Assembly (NCBI GenBank): GCA_030770425.1
Contig: JASJFT010000153.1
Coordinates: forward strand, 45,458-109,457
Source: Darksidea phi
Taxonomy: Eukaryota > Ascomycota > Dothideomycetes > Pleosporales > Lentitheciaceae
Length of the DNA: 64,000 nucleotides
Reading direction: 5' to 3'
The notes beneath the pieces are model-generated. The model searched no databases and was not told where the DNA came from. It worked only from the letters and a program-made list of their open reading frames with translations. Made by a program: the position numbers and the translations under genes. Of this stretch, positions 23,971-35,300 are shown one piece after another (position 1 is the stretch's first letter; the number at the start of each line of letters is the position of its first letter).

Positions 23971-24595
23971 TCAGCGATCCTCAGCCCACTCGTTCTCGCG
24001 ACGGATCTGGTCCTCCTCCTCGGGCGTGAAGTCGTTCTGGATGTTGAATGTCTTGCGGATCTCGTCGGGGGACTTGCCCTTGATCATATTCGCCACCGTC
24101 TTGCAGCCGACATCGAGCAGGGCCTTGATGTCGAGGTAGTTGGCTGCCTGTGAGATAGTCAGCACACGGTCCTTGGGTTGTTGAAGGAAGAAGGAGTGGG
24201 GGTTACATACAAGAATGATCTCGAACAGCATCTCCTGGTCCACCTGCATGAATTTCTGGTCCCACTCATCGATATCAGTCGACTTCTTGCGGGAGTCTGA
24301 GTCGTCGTCTTGGGACGCAGGAGGGTCTTTCCGGTGATGCTCGCACCACTCGAGAACCTTCTTCATCACGGCCTCGTTGACCTGCACGATGGTTAGCGTC
24401 TGCGCAAGTGGCAAATGTGAGGAGTAAGATGCGTACGTTGGGGATTGGGATGGCCTCCTCACTGTCTCCACCAAGATCTTCAAGCAAGTTCTTGATCAGA
24501 ATTGAGCGCTCGGCGATATCACGGGCAACCTTGAGATCGGCGTTGTCGGAGGTGGTGAGGCGCACCTCTTTGACCTCGTCGGTGGGAGCTGACAT
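23971..24595 (-). CDS. SKP1: SCF ubiquitin ligase adaptor Skp1
   Basis: Three exons (24595-24437, 24381-24211, 24147-23971), all joined between codons, give 168 residues. Skp1 bridges F-box proteins to cullin 1 in SCF ubiquitin ligases and also has SCF-independent roles. The BTB/POZ fold is seen in [43 protein letters not shown] and [19 protein letters not shown]. The C-terminal F-box-binding helices are [35 protein letters not shown] and the canonical tail [21 protein letters not shown] without its final residues lost. The frame stays open upstream, but the conserved start is the ATG at 24595. Confidence 0.97.
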
Positions 24596-25740
24596 GGTGC
24601 GGCGTGGAGAATGCGGGGTTTGAGCTCGCGGCTGACTGACTGAAGTAGTTGAGAGGCTAGAGGTGTGCTGCGGAGAGCTTGTGTAACGGTGAAGGGGGCA
24701 GCAGAAGAAGGTCTTTATACGCGTAGCAAAGTAGAGTGGTGAAGGACAGGCAGAAGTCACACCGGCGAAGGCACACCGGGGAAGGCGATGCCATGTGCCA
24801 AGTAAAGTAACCCAATTAGGCAAGGCGCAGGTAGCAGCTCTTTGTGCCACGGATAGAGCAGCTTTGCGCCCTGCCTTGCTCGCCCAACAGGATGAATGCT
24901 AAGTGAAAAGCTAATTCTTTGTCGCGTGGGACCTGCGTTTCCATCGACCGCCCACGTTTGCGCCGTTCACCTCGCAGCTACGGGCAGTCGGGCAACGGCG
25001 CCCTTGTTGAATCCCGGGTAAGCAAACGAGGGGGCACTGCACGCCATATCAAGGATCTCGAGCGTGCGGATCCATGGAAGTTACCAGAATTGATTATGAA
25101 CATGTTTCGATGCTTTCAGCTCCACAAGCTATCGTTACGAGGACAATCACGTTCAACGTGTGGAGAGTGCCTGCGTCCAGCTGCACATCGCCATCCACTT
25201 GTCATTGTTCACTATCTTCAGGAGGGGCCCATCCAGCTCTCAAATCCTTTTTTTTCGTGCTCAGAGCATTGGGTGCGTCGACGGGTTCGACTGGGATTCC
25301 TCAACTTAGGTATGGAACTGATTGTTCGTCAACCGCACTTGTGGTGTCTGCACTCGGCGATGTTACCACACACGTGATATCAAACGCTGAGTCAGCGCAA
25401 TCGCATCGGGCTGACGATGAATTCCGAGACGGTTGCGGCTGTTTCCATCTGACGAAGCAGTCTGGCTGATTCCCGCATTTACCGTTTGCAGACAATGTAG
25501 CCACAATCCATTCCCCGTCGCCGAAGCTGTGCGGACCGAGATCGATTTTGCCTTCACGCCCCTATTCGTGGTGGTAGTAGCACCACTGGTGTTTGATCCC
25601 GCCTAATCACCAGGTCATAAGTTGCTGGCCGCGACGGATCAAATAAGCCCTTCCCGGTCAACAGACATGCTCCCGGTCGTTCATTTCCATCTCACAAGCC
25701 CAACTCCACCTGTTATGACCGTGCGACGACGACGCCCATC
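24596..25740. promoter_or_regulatory. Divergent promoter, SKP1 / SMP3
   Basis: This is a long 1.1 kb gap between two outward-facing genes. Open frames at 24919-25377 and 25074-25469 (plus) overlap each other in different frames and show no domain, so I do not call them. Confidence 0.45.
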
Positions 25741-27456
25741 ATGTGGAGGAGAACCTATTTTTTGCTGATTCTGGTGCGCATCTACTTCGCTCTGTCGCCG
25801 AGCTATCTGCACCCGGACGAGAACTTCCAGGGCCCCGAGGTCGTTGCAGGTGTGTGTGCATGTATAAGAAACATTGCGCGAGCATAACTGACAGCTTTGT
25901 TTTGCAGGCCGCGTCTTCTCGTATCCGGTTCACGAAACATGGGAGTTCACCTCGGCGCATCCCATCCGCAGCACTTTCCCGCTATGGCTCGCATACGGCT
26001 GGCCCATGTACATACTGCGCTGGCTGTGGGAAGGCTTTGGCTACGGTGAAGTCTCGCCCTCGGTCGTGTACTGGACGCTGCGGGTGTTGATGCTCACGTT
26101 GAGTGTTGTGCTGGAGGACTGGGCCATCCAGGAGCTGGTGCAGTCGCGGCGCGCCCGACGCGTCGCCCTGCTGCTGGTGGCTTCTTCGTACGTGACATGG
26201 ACCTTCCAGACGCATACCTTCTCGAATAGCCTGGAGACGCTGCTGGTGAGCTGGAGCTTGGTGTTGATACAGCGCATTGTCGAGGACAAGGTCCGTCCCC
26301 CGTTCGGAAGCCATTCCGATCCTTGGATATGCAGCTAACGACCCGCAGAAGCGCTCCGGCGTGCTAGCTTCCTCGCTCTTGGGCTTCCTCGTTGTTGCGG
26401 GCGTCTTTAATCGCATTACCTTTCCGGCCTTCCTGCTCGTCCCTTCTCTCAGTCTACTGCCGCACTTTCAACGAAAGTTCGTATCTTGTCGTCGCCTCTA
26501 TAGGTTTAGCTAACGTACCCAGGCCTGCTTCTTTAATCTTCATCGTTTTCTTCGCTCTTACTACCGCTTTCATAGCTATCAGTGTCGACACAGCCTTCTA
26601 TACGCCAGGCGAGCTTACCTTCTCGAGCCTCTTCCGGCGTCCGGTCATTACCCCTCTCAATAGTTTCCTATACAACTCCGATGCTACGAATCTTGCCCAG
26701 CATGGCATACACCCACGCTATCAGCACTTCCTCGTCAACCTTCCGCAGCTGCTCGGTCCAGCTACCGCCCTCCTTTTCCTCCTCCGCCGCTCCGACATAG
26801 GCCCAGCTCTCGTCTCGGCCCTCTCCGGCGTCGCCCTCTTGAGCATCTTCCCCCATCAAGAAGCACGCTTCCTACTACCGGCCTTGCCATTAATACTTGG
26901 CTCCGTCCGCTTCCCCAGAGCTTCAGTAAAGTTTTGGGCATCTACCTGGATCTTGTTCAATGTGGTGTTAGGCGTGTTGATGGGGATATACCACCAGGGC
27001 GGAATCGTACCGGTACAGATGCACATCGCGAAGACAAATGAGACCGTCACGCACGCTTTCTGGTGGAAGACTTACAGTCCCCCGATCTGGTTGCTAAACG
27101 GCAAGAATGAGGAGCTTACCACAGTTGATTTGATGGGCATGAAGGGGGACAAGATGCTTGAAGAAGTCAAGTCTGCGCTCCCGACCTGCCAAACACGTAA
27201 GCCACCTAAGATTGAGGGTAGAGGCGCAGTGTACCTCGTAGCACCTCGGTCCGCACACTTCCTCCAACCCTACTACGACCTCCACAAACGCGAAGAGATA
27301 TCCTTAGAAGAAGTCTGGAGCTACCGGCGGCACTTGAACTTGGACGACATAGACATTCCAGAAGACGGGTTTTGGAAAACCATGGGCAGAGTAATAGGGG
27401 ACCGGGGCTTGGTGATATGGCGGGTGACAAGGAATTGCTGGGCTACGCCCAAGTAG
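25741..27456 (+). CDS. SMP3: GPI mannosyltransferase 4
   Basis: Four exons (25741-25849, 25908-26290, 26349-26476, 26523-27456) give 517 residues. Smp3 (PIG-Z) transfers the fourth mannose to the GPI core from dolichol-phosphate mannose on the luminal side of the ER. This step is needed in fungi before ethanolamine phosphate is added to the third mannose. The GT-C signature is visible: [19 protein letters not shown] with the HPDE motif at residues 24-27, in the first luminal loop after an N-terminal membrane helix. [12 protein letters not shown] follows, then [18 protein letters not shown] and a late [15 protein letters not shown] loop typical of the family. Many hydrophobic helices fill the rest. 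It acts in the same pathway as GPI7 at 10986-14231. Confidence 0.95.
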
Positions 27457-28138
27457 GAATTTTGGCGTGTGTGACGGCTGCCTTAAAAAGATTATAGTAA
27501 GCGCGCGAGCATTCTTTTGCTGCCTTCGACATAAGATACCCTCTTTGATATAGATTTTATAATGGTAACTTCGACTTCGTGCAACCATATCATCGGGTGC
27601 TGGCTATTATGTCGTGCTGTGACATGCGCGCGGTAGGTATTAGACGTACGAAGCTATCAAGCAGACTCATCCGTTTTCCTACGTAGGCCCGCGAATATTC
27701 TACTCCCTCCCTCCCTCCGTGACATATAATTAACCCAGCGGTCCAAACCAGATATTCCTAAACATGTTGTAATCTTGAAATTAGAATCGCTACTATTCTA
27801 TCTAAGACAACAAACGTTAGCACTCTCCAACCGAGCTTGCTAACGTTGCAACCAACTCCGCTTTTGGTGGTTTGCTATAGATGTGCTCGCACGCGTTTAC
27901 TAACCAGAAAACGCATAGTCCTTACCCTGAGGGGTGTTTTGGTAATCGATTCTTTTTATTTCAAGTCCGTTTAACGGGAGCAGGGGTTTGTGTGTGTAGA
28001 GTATCTCGGAAATGCAGTGGATGGGCGAAGTATCAGGTTCCATTTGCTACTCGCTATATGCTACATGCGATGTCTACTATACAGATCATGTTGATACACT
28101 ATGTGGCCTTTGCCAAATGTTTTGTGACATAAATATGC
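27457..28138. other. Convergent 3' flanks of SMP3 and PGS1
   Basis: No gene is supported in these 682 bases. Short plus-strand frames at 27881-28197 run into the end of PGS1 in antisense and are rejected. Confidence 0.5.
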
Positions 28139-30032
28139 TTACAACGCTCCGCCTAATACTCGTACAAGCCACATCGATAAACGTACACCAATGCTGACTC
28201 TGCGCTCTGGCTTCTCAAACTCGCTCTCATCAACAGGCTTCGCGTATTCGCTTAACCATCTCACCTCCTCTCCTAGCCTTTTACGCAATCCAGGGTCGGA
28301 GGTTGTGATGATGACGTTAGCTTCGAGATCGAGCTCGTAGGAGCGTTTTGTATAGTTTGACGACCCGACGACCGTAAGACTAGGATCTTCCTCCTTCGGC
28401 GGCGGCATTGGCGCTGCTCCAGGCTCAGAGGTGGGAGTGGAGGGAAGCGTAACCCACAGTCCCTTTGCGTGATACGTCCAACCACCTTCTTCATCTACTT
28501 TCCCCTTCTTCCACTCTTTCAGCTGGATGGATGAGTCTAGACCTTCGTAACGAACACGTTTCAGGAACATTTTCGCAAGATGCGTGTATGCGTCCGGAAG
28601 CATACCGCTCACACCCTTTGACCCAAAGAACCCGTTTGCATGTGGGTGCGCGGTGAGTACTGTGCCGCTCGCGGGGCGGGTGGCAAGGAGAAGGCGGCGG
28701 AAAGAGGCTGTCATGTTGAAGTAGCCGGCTGTGAAGGTCCAGCTTGAGGGGTGGAAGGGTGGTTTTGCGAGGGAGGTTAGTATTGTCGTTAGGGCGGGGA
28801 GTTCGGTGGATGTTTGGAGGAGCGGAACCAGGGAGAGGACGGGATAGACGGTGGTGTTCGATCCAGGTGAGATTGACGAAGGCGAATTTGAGGACGTGAG
28901 AAGGTGGCCTAGATGTTTTGAGGCGGCTTTCTTGAAGTTGGAGGGAGATTTCAACGGGGAGGGCGCGGGGTTGGCGGTGGGCCAGGACATGGTATAACCG
29001 GCTTGCGTATTCGAGGGCTGGATATCGAAAGAAAGGCTGCAGACGCTAGAATGGATTTTCGAAAAGTAGGACGCCAGTTCTGCTGAGCGGAAGAGATGGT
29101 ATCGGTCCTGGCGGTTGCTGAAATAATCCGAGCTTAAATTCGCACCTGAGATGATGACTTCATCGTCGATGCCATACAACTTCATGTGCTGCAGCCCCCA
29201 TCCTTCATTGACCCGCTTAGGCACAATACGTTTCCGCAGTCCGGTGAGATTAGGCGTGTGGTACATGCGAACTTCAACCCTGTCGCCAAATTCTGTAATC
29301 AGGGGTGCGAGGAGAGAGGCGCATGATGCATTTGGAGTTTCTCGAGTTCCTCGAAGAGCATCTGTAAGGAAAGAGACGCGTAAGTCAGGATTGCGTTGGA
29401 GGGCAGTGCGGATTGTTGAGATGAATTCATGTTCGGTTTTGCCGATGTAGAGTGTGCTGAGGTAGACACGAGTTTGAGCTTTTGATATTTTGTCCTGAGT
29501 GTGGTCAGCATTGGAAATTAAGGACACCGCATCGAGGGACACGCAGGAAAAGAGCTGAGGTATCTTCACGCATATGAGCGGACGAGGGAGTACGTGAGAA
29601 GTCTTATAGTACGCGTTGGTGTGTGACGGAATAGACAGACTTGAAGCTCATCCTACGAAATGCATGTCCTTATTACCTTCAGGCAGCGATACTTACATGG
29701 CTGTTCGTTGAACGCGCTCACCCAAGGTAGTATTAAAGGGGTATGACGATTGATGAATAGAAAATACCAACCTTGAGAGTTTCATAGAACTCGGCAGGCG
29801 TTTTAAGAATCTGTATCTGCTCGGGTTGAATCTCAAATTTCGGCGCTATCTTGTCCAAATCCGTGGTTATCGTAGCCAGCATCGAAGCCTGCGATTGTGG
29901 TATTGAGGACATTGAAGACGAATTCGCTGTTGAATAACTTCGCGAAATATGGGAAGGGCGACGTGGCATGTGAAAGGCGCGTTTTATAGAATTTTGAGGG
30001 CCTTGTGCCCTAACAAAACACCGTATGATCAT
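28139..30032 (-). CDS. PGS1: CDP-diacylglycerol-glycerol-3-phosphate 3-phosphatidyltransferase
   Basis: Two exons (30032-29772 and 29494-28139) give 538 residues. Pgs1 makes phosphatidylglycerol phosphate, the committed step to cardiolipin in mitochondria. It is a phospholipase-D-type enzyme: the first HKD motif is HMKLYGID followed by EVIISGANLSSDYF, and the second is the reduced HAKGLW form followed by SLTVVGSSNYTKRS. The junction TLK/DKISKAQTRVYLSTLYIGKTE matches family order. The start at 30032 gives a basic presequence (MIIRCFVRAQGPQNSIKRAF). The ATG at 30236 in the same frame would run into the divergent NDUFA12 gene. The intron is long (277 bases, GTTGGT donor) and holds an in-frame ATG at 29569 that could start a shorter form. 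Confidence 0.93.
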
Positions 30033-30186
30033 TGTTGATGATGTTCTAGACGTTGCCGTTGATCTCGACCCCGAAGTTTTGATGATCTCGTATCGTCGCG
30101 CTATGCCCTGTTGGGGTGAAGACTTGGCAGGCCACGCATCACCCGCGAGCGCAGCTCCGCGACTTTGACACCACAACCCTGCCGCA
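30033..30186. promoter_or_regulatory. 154-base bidirectional promoter, PGS1 / NDUFA12
   Basis: Only 154 bases separate the start codons of two divergent nuclear genes for mitochondrial proteins. Any regulation must be shared or very compact. I name no specific site. Confidence 0.5.
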
Positions 30187-30972
30187 ATGTCGACCCTCCT
30201 GAGGACGTTGCGGAATCTTCGCAGGATTGGACTCAAGGTATGCTCTCTATGCAGCTTCTGTATTGCCGGCGCAGCTAACTAGCCCGTTTTCATAGGATTA
30301 TGGCCACCAGATGCAGGTACATACCCATCCACCCACCTCCGCCGCCGTTCCCGCTAATCGTTGCCGCTCGGAACTGTAGAATATTGGTACGCAAGGAGTC
30401 ATTGGACAAATGCAGAGACGGGAGGCTAACAGGCCATAGGCGATACCAAAGCTGGAACGTTGATCGGATCAGACCGATATGGCAACAAATTCTACGAGAA
30501 CCTGGCTGAGGAGCTTCCCCGTGAGTAACCGTGCTTTATAAGCCTGTCGGTAGCCAATTGACTGATGTTTGCAGTGAGAACGCGATGGGTGGACTACAAA
30601 GACCACGAATACGATCCGTAAGTGGTACATCAAGCCGCATGAAGGGGTGCACATGACTGATGAATCGAAGGTCCCAAATTGAGCCTGGATGGTATGATTC
30701 TTCTGCACATTCCTATACTACTTTCTCACACAACTAGGCATGCGTGGATGTCATATATGGTAGACAAATCGCCGGCGGAGGACCCTATCCTCCAGAGCCG
30801 CGTGCGCGAGTGGGAGCCGAAGGAGCACCGACCGACTTTGACATGGAGCCGATCGGGCTACAAGCCGTATTCCACGTACGTTTCCTAACCTAGCCGCCTT
30901 AATAATGCTAAGCGCTGCAGGACTAAAGCCAAGTACTCCCCCTGGGCTCCTGTGGCAAAGGCCCGACAGTAG
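30187..30972 (+). CDS. NDUFA12: Complex I accessory subunit NDUFA12 (B17.2)
   Basis: Eight exons (30187-30237, 30296-30316, 30380-30386, 30440-30520, 30575-30617, 30671-30691, 30738-30875, 30921-30972) give 137 residues. It is an accessory subunit of mitochondrial NADH:ubiquinone oxidoreductase. The spliced protein reads in family order: MSTLLRTLRNLRRIGLKDYG, then MQNIGDTKAGTLIGSDRYGN, NKFYENLAEELPLRTRWVDY, DPSQIEPGWHAWMSYMVDK and KYSPWAPVAKARQ. The third exon is only 7 bases. It is flanked by TGTAG and GTACGC, and without it the GDTKAGTL block is out of frame. Exons 2 and 6 are 21 bases each. More than half of the gene is intron, which is extreme for so small a fungal gene. Confidence 0.92.
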
Positions 30973-32311
30973 AGTGTATTCTTCTACCGGTTACTGTATA
31001 TAAGGAATCAAGCATTTCAGTTGGGCTGCGGCTTCTACCCTTGAATTTTGAGTTGGTGTACTGTAGCACGCGAGCTATGACAACTCAAAACTCGCATTTG
31101 TACGCCTTCAACTGGAGCGAATATCGAGTTCTTCATGCAGCCTAAGACGGCCAGGTGAAAGTGGGGTATGGAAGAGTCCTTTGTCAATAGCTTGCGGTTC
31201 CCGTACACCTGCTGCAACGACAATTTCTAATCCCTCACCGACATGGAAACCGTTGTGAATCGATCCGGCAGGCAGGTTCGCTTCGCTCCGCCTCGCCTAC
31301 GCCCCTGTCGCCGATTTCGCTCGCCTGGAAGCTCCCATGCTGCTGCTGCAGGACGATATGCACGTTACCCCTCAGCTGGGCACCGAGTTGGAAATCCAGA
31401 GACATTGAGAGGATGGTTGAGAGCAACGGTGCAGGAAGCAGAGATAGCGCGAACGCTGTGATTACCCTGCACGTGCATTTGATCTGGTCCGCCCCACTAC
31501 CACGCTCAAGTGCTTACGGTGTATGCAAAAGCTCGTCCAGGTGATAGGAGTGCCAATGGGATGTCCTCGGCGCCTGCTTTCCCCGGATTTGCCTCTTATG
31601 CGAGATACGATCGCAATATAAGCCGGCTCACATCGGTGGAAGCATGTTCGCTACCTCGACGTGATGGCAGAGTGTATGGTCGTTTGCTCTCAAGACTCTG
31701 CCGCACTCATCGCTCGTGGGTCTTGGATGCCGCTGGAGACGGGGTTCGGCATGCCGGCGAAAACTGGCGGGTCTGCGGTAGGCGTGCCGGACGGTGCTTG
31801 CTGCGGGCGTCGTGCAGCGGGACTGCATGGCGGAATGATGCTACCGCCTCCACACGAACGGTGGACTAGCCGATCGTGACTCAAAGCGGTGAGCTTGGAG
31901 TGGGCCCGCCAAAAGCCCGAAACAAGAGTTTGCTGGATCGCCATCCGCGACACGCCAGCGCTCGTTGCTTCATTGTCGCTGTGCTGGCTCTGTTCGCGGT
32001 TTGCGTGTGCCTGTGTGATCAGATCTGTCGCTCGGCTATTCCGCGTGGTATTCCGCGCCATTACATCATCATCTCGACGCGCGTGCCCATCAGTCAGTTC
32101 CGAGCTCCAAGTGGGCCTCACCGCGCAAGCAACACTTGCCTCCCCGGTCCTTAAACAGCGGCAGTCGTTGTGCTGCTTGTTTACGCCGTCCGCGCGCTCC
32201 GCTGTCCTTCAAATGCGACTCGACGCCTGCTCATAACATCGACTGTGCGAGCATTCTCATCCGCACCGAGAGACACCACAACGGTGGAGCACAGCTTCTC
32301 GCGGATTGGAT
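30973..32311. other. Intergenic, upstream of the ABC transporter
   Basis: In 1.3 kb I find only overlapping frames on both strands (for example 31510-31869 plus and 31690-32121 minus) without domains or coherent splicing. The region should contain the ABC transporter promoter; its start codon is at 32312. Confidence 0.45.
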
Positions 32312-35300
32312 ATGTTCGCCCACTGCAAAGGTCCGATCTGGGGGTCCGACGACTTCTCAACATGTTTCGAGCTCGAGTAAGTGATTTTCTCTTATATTTG
32401 GCCAAAAGGTTTGGTCTGGCGCATCACGCTCCGCATCTGCAGACCCTGCACGCCTATGCAGTGACCGCCACCCTCACCAACTCCCGCGGGACCTAGATAT
32501 CGGCCTACGACACGATGCGATGAGATTAAGGGCTACGGAAAGGGATATGCTCTACACGACTTCAAGGACCTGTCAGAATTGGCACTGCTACATGCCGTAA
32601 TATGATCGGAAGCTGACGTTGGCATAGCTATCTTCAGACATTATTTCCCCTCGTTGTTTGTGGGACGTCCCTCCTTTACCTGTTGTTCCAGCTCTCGCAA
32701 GCGGCCAAATCGACCGAGTACTATCACACATATTCGGTGCTGGAAGACCCTCGCAATCCCTGGTCGTTCCGAAGCCCCCGTTACGACGGCGACGATACAG
32801 AGTCGGAAGATGAGTTCGACCGCAACGAGGAACTTGCCCTGCATCCGGCTGTCAGCCGCCCGACCATGTCCACCATAGCCGTGAACAAGCCGCGGGGTGA
32901 GCTCACTGTGGTTGTACTAGAAGAGGCCGCTGTTCTGGCAGCTTTAGGAGTACACGTCGCAATTTACTTTGCAGACGTATGGGGTCGCAGAGGACGGACG
33001 GCAGCCATTGCTGGCATTGCTGTGTGGGCGTACATTGCCGCACTCGCTTCGTTACGGCTACTCCTCTCTAGCACGAGCAAATGGTCGTTCCCTCGGGTGT
33101 GGTACCACACGGCTTTCATTTACGGCTTCCAATGGTGTTTCTCGGTTCTGCTTCTTCGTTCCACCATCATACATCCCCGCTCGCGTCTCCAACAAAAGCT
33201 CACCATTACCGACTTTACTTTGATCACCGTCCTCTTGTTCATTGCCTTGGCCTCGCGGAAAGGCAACAAGGCGGTTGAGCTCGAGTACGAGGGCGAAATC
33301 GAACCCGCGAGAGAGCCCATTGCTAGTGTTTTCTCGCTCGCTACATTTTCTTGGGTCGATCCAATCGTATGGAAGGGGTACAGGAAGACATATGAGCTCT
33401 CCGATGTGTGGAACCTGGCACCGAAGGACAAGGCAGCGGCGATCATCGCAAATTACCGCCAAGTCAAGAAGACGTCCGCCCTAGCATTCCACCTCCTAAA
33501 GTACTTCAAACGCGGGTTGCTTATCCAAGCCTCCTGGGCTGCCATGTCGGGTTTCTTGACATTCGCACCTACCCTCCTTCTGAAAGCGATTCTAGAATAT
33601 ATCGAAGCACCTGAATATACGCCGCGGAATGCTGCGTGGTTCTATGTTATTCTACTATTTGTCTCTGGGTCTCTCTCTGCGCTCGCTGATGGCCAGGCGC
33701 TGTGGATCGGTCGCAAGATCTGCATGCGTTCGCGCGCCGTCATTATTGGGGAGCTTTATGCGAAAGCGCTGAAGAGGAGGGCTGTTGCGGGCACTGACAA
33801 GATCCTCGGAGCAGAGAAGAAGAAGTCGCTGAGCGATGAGAAACCGGGCCGCCTCAAGCGGATGATGACCTTCGGCAGGAAGAAAAAAAAGAACGCCACA
33901 GAAGGACCGCTTAAGTCGGAAGACGGTAAAGAAGTTGAGGCGGACTCACAAGTCACCACCGGCGCGATTATCAACTTGATGGCCGTAGATGCTTTCAAGG
34001 TCAGCGAACTAAGTGCCTACCTCCATTTTCTCTGGGCGAACACACCTGTTCAAGTCGTTTTGGCTGTTACGCTGCTCTATGGAATTTTGGGTTACAGCTC
34101 AATCGCTGGTATTGGCATGATGGTCATCCTCCTCCCAATCAACCTCTATGTGGCAAGGCAGTTTTCGAGGATCCAGAAGTTGATCTTGTCAGCAACAGAT
34201 GCACGGATACATTCGACGAATGAAGTCCTGAGCAATATCCGCATTATCAAGTTTTTCGCTTGGGAACAGCGGTTCATTGGCATAGTCAACGATAAACGAT
34301 ATACTGAGCTTAAACATCTCCGACGACGATACATCCTGTGGGCGATAGCAGCGACCATCTGGTCTGGATCGCCAATCCTGATTACTTTCCTCTCGTTCTT
34401 TGTCTACACCCAGATCGAGAAAAAGCCTCTCATTCCATCCGTTGCCTTTACGGCGCTATCGTTGTTTCAGATTCTAAGGATTCCTCTGGATCAGCTTGCA
34501 GATATGGTGGCTCACGTCCAAGAATCCAAGGTGTCGGTGGATCGTATTGAAGAATATCTAGCCGAGCCTGAAACGGACAAGTACTCGCAATTAACGACAC
34601 GCAAGAAGGATGAGAATGGGCAACCTTTGATCGGATTCGAGGACGGTACTTTCAGCTGGGGTGGAAACGACATGAACGACCAAACCAATGCAGATGCCTT
34701 CAAGCTCATGGACCTAGACCTCAAGTTCAAAGCTGGTGGCCTCAATGTGGTAGTGGGCCCAACCGGATCAGGAAAAACGTCGCTTCTCATGGCCTTATTG
34801 GGTGAAATGAACAGACTAAAAGGAACCGTATTTCTTCCTGGTGGGTGCAGCCGCGAAGACCTCAAGGCTGATTCCGAGACGGGCCTCACGGAGAGCGTGG
34901 CTTACTGCGCGCAGCAAGCGTGGTTAGTGAATGGTACAATCAAGGACAATATTGTTTTCGCGAGTAACTGGGATGCCAAGCTCTACAAAGACGTTATTGT
35001 CGCCTGTTCTCTTCAACGCGACCTGGAGATCCTCGACGCCGGCGACGAAACGGTCGTCGGCGAGAAAGGCGTTACCCTATCAGGTGGTCAAAAGCAGCGC
35101 ATCTCACTCGCTCGTGCATTATATAGCAGAGCTCGTCACGTACTGCTCGACGACGTCCTGAGCGCTGTTGACTCTCATACTGCGAAGTGGATCTTCGACC
35201 AGGCGCTCATGGGCCCTCTCATGTATAACCGGACCTGCATTCTCGTTACGCACAACGTTAGCCTCTGTCTACCTCAATCCGAGTTCGCTGTGGTACTTGA

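Noticed and set aside
30033..30236. Upstream ATG of PGS1 at 30236
   Set aside because: It would extend the protein into the divergent NDUFA12 first exon. The ATG at 30032 gives a normal mitochondrial presequence.
31510..32236. Several 60-140-codon frames on both strands before the ABC transporter
   Set aside because: They overlap one another in different frames, share no domain and do not splice into a coherent protein. The region reads as promoter.
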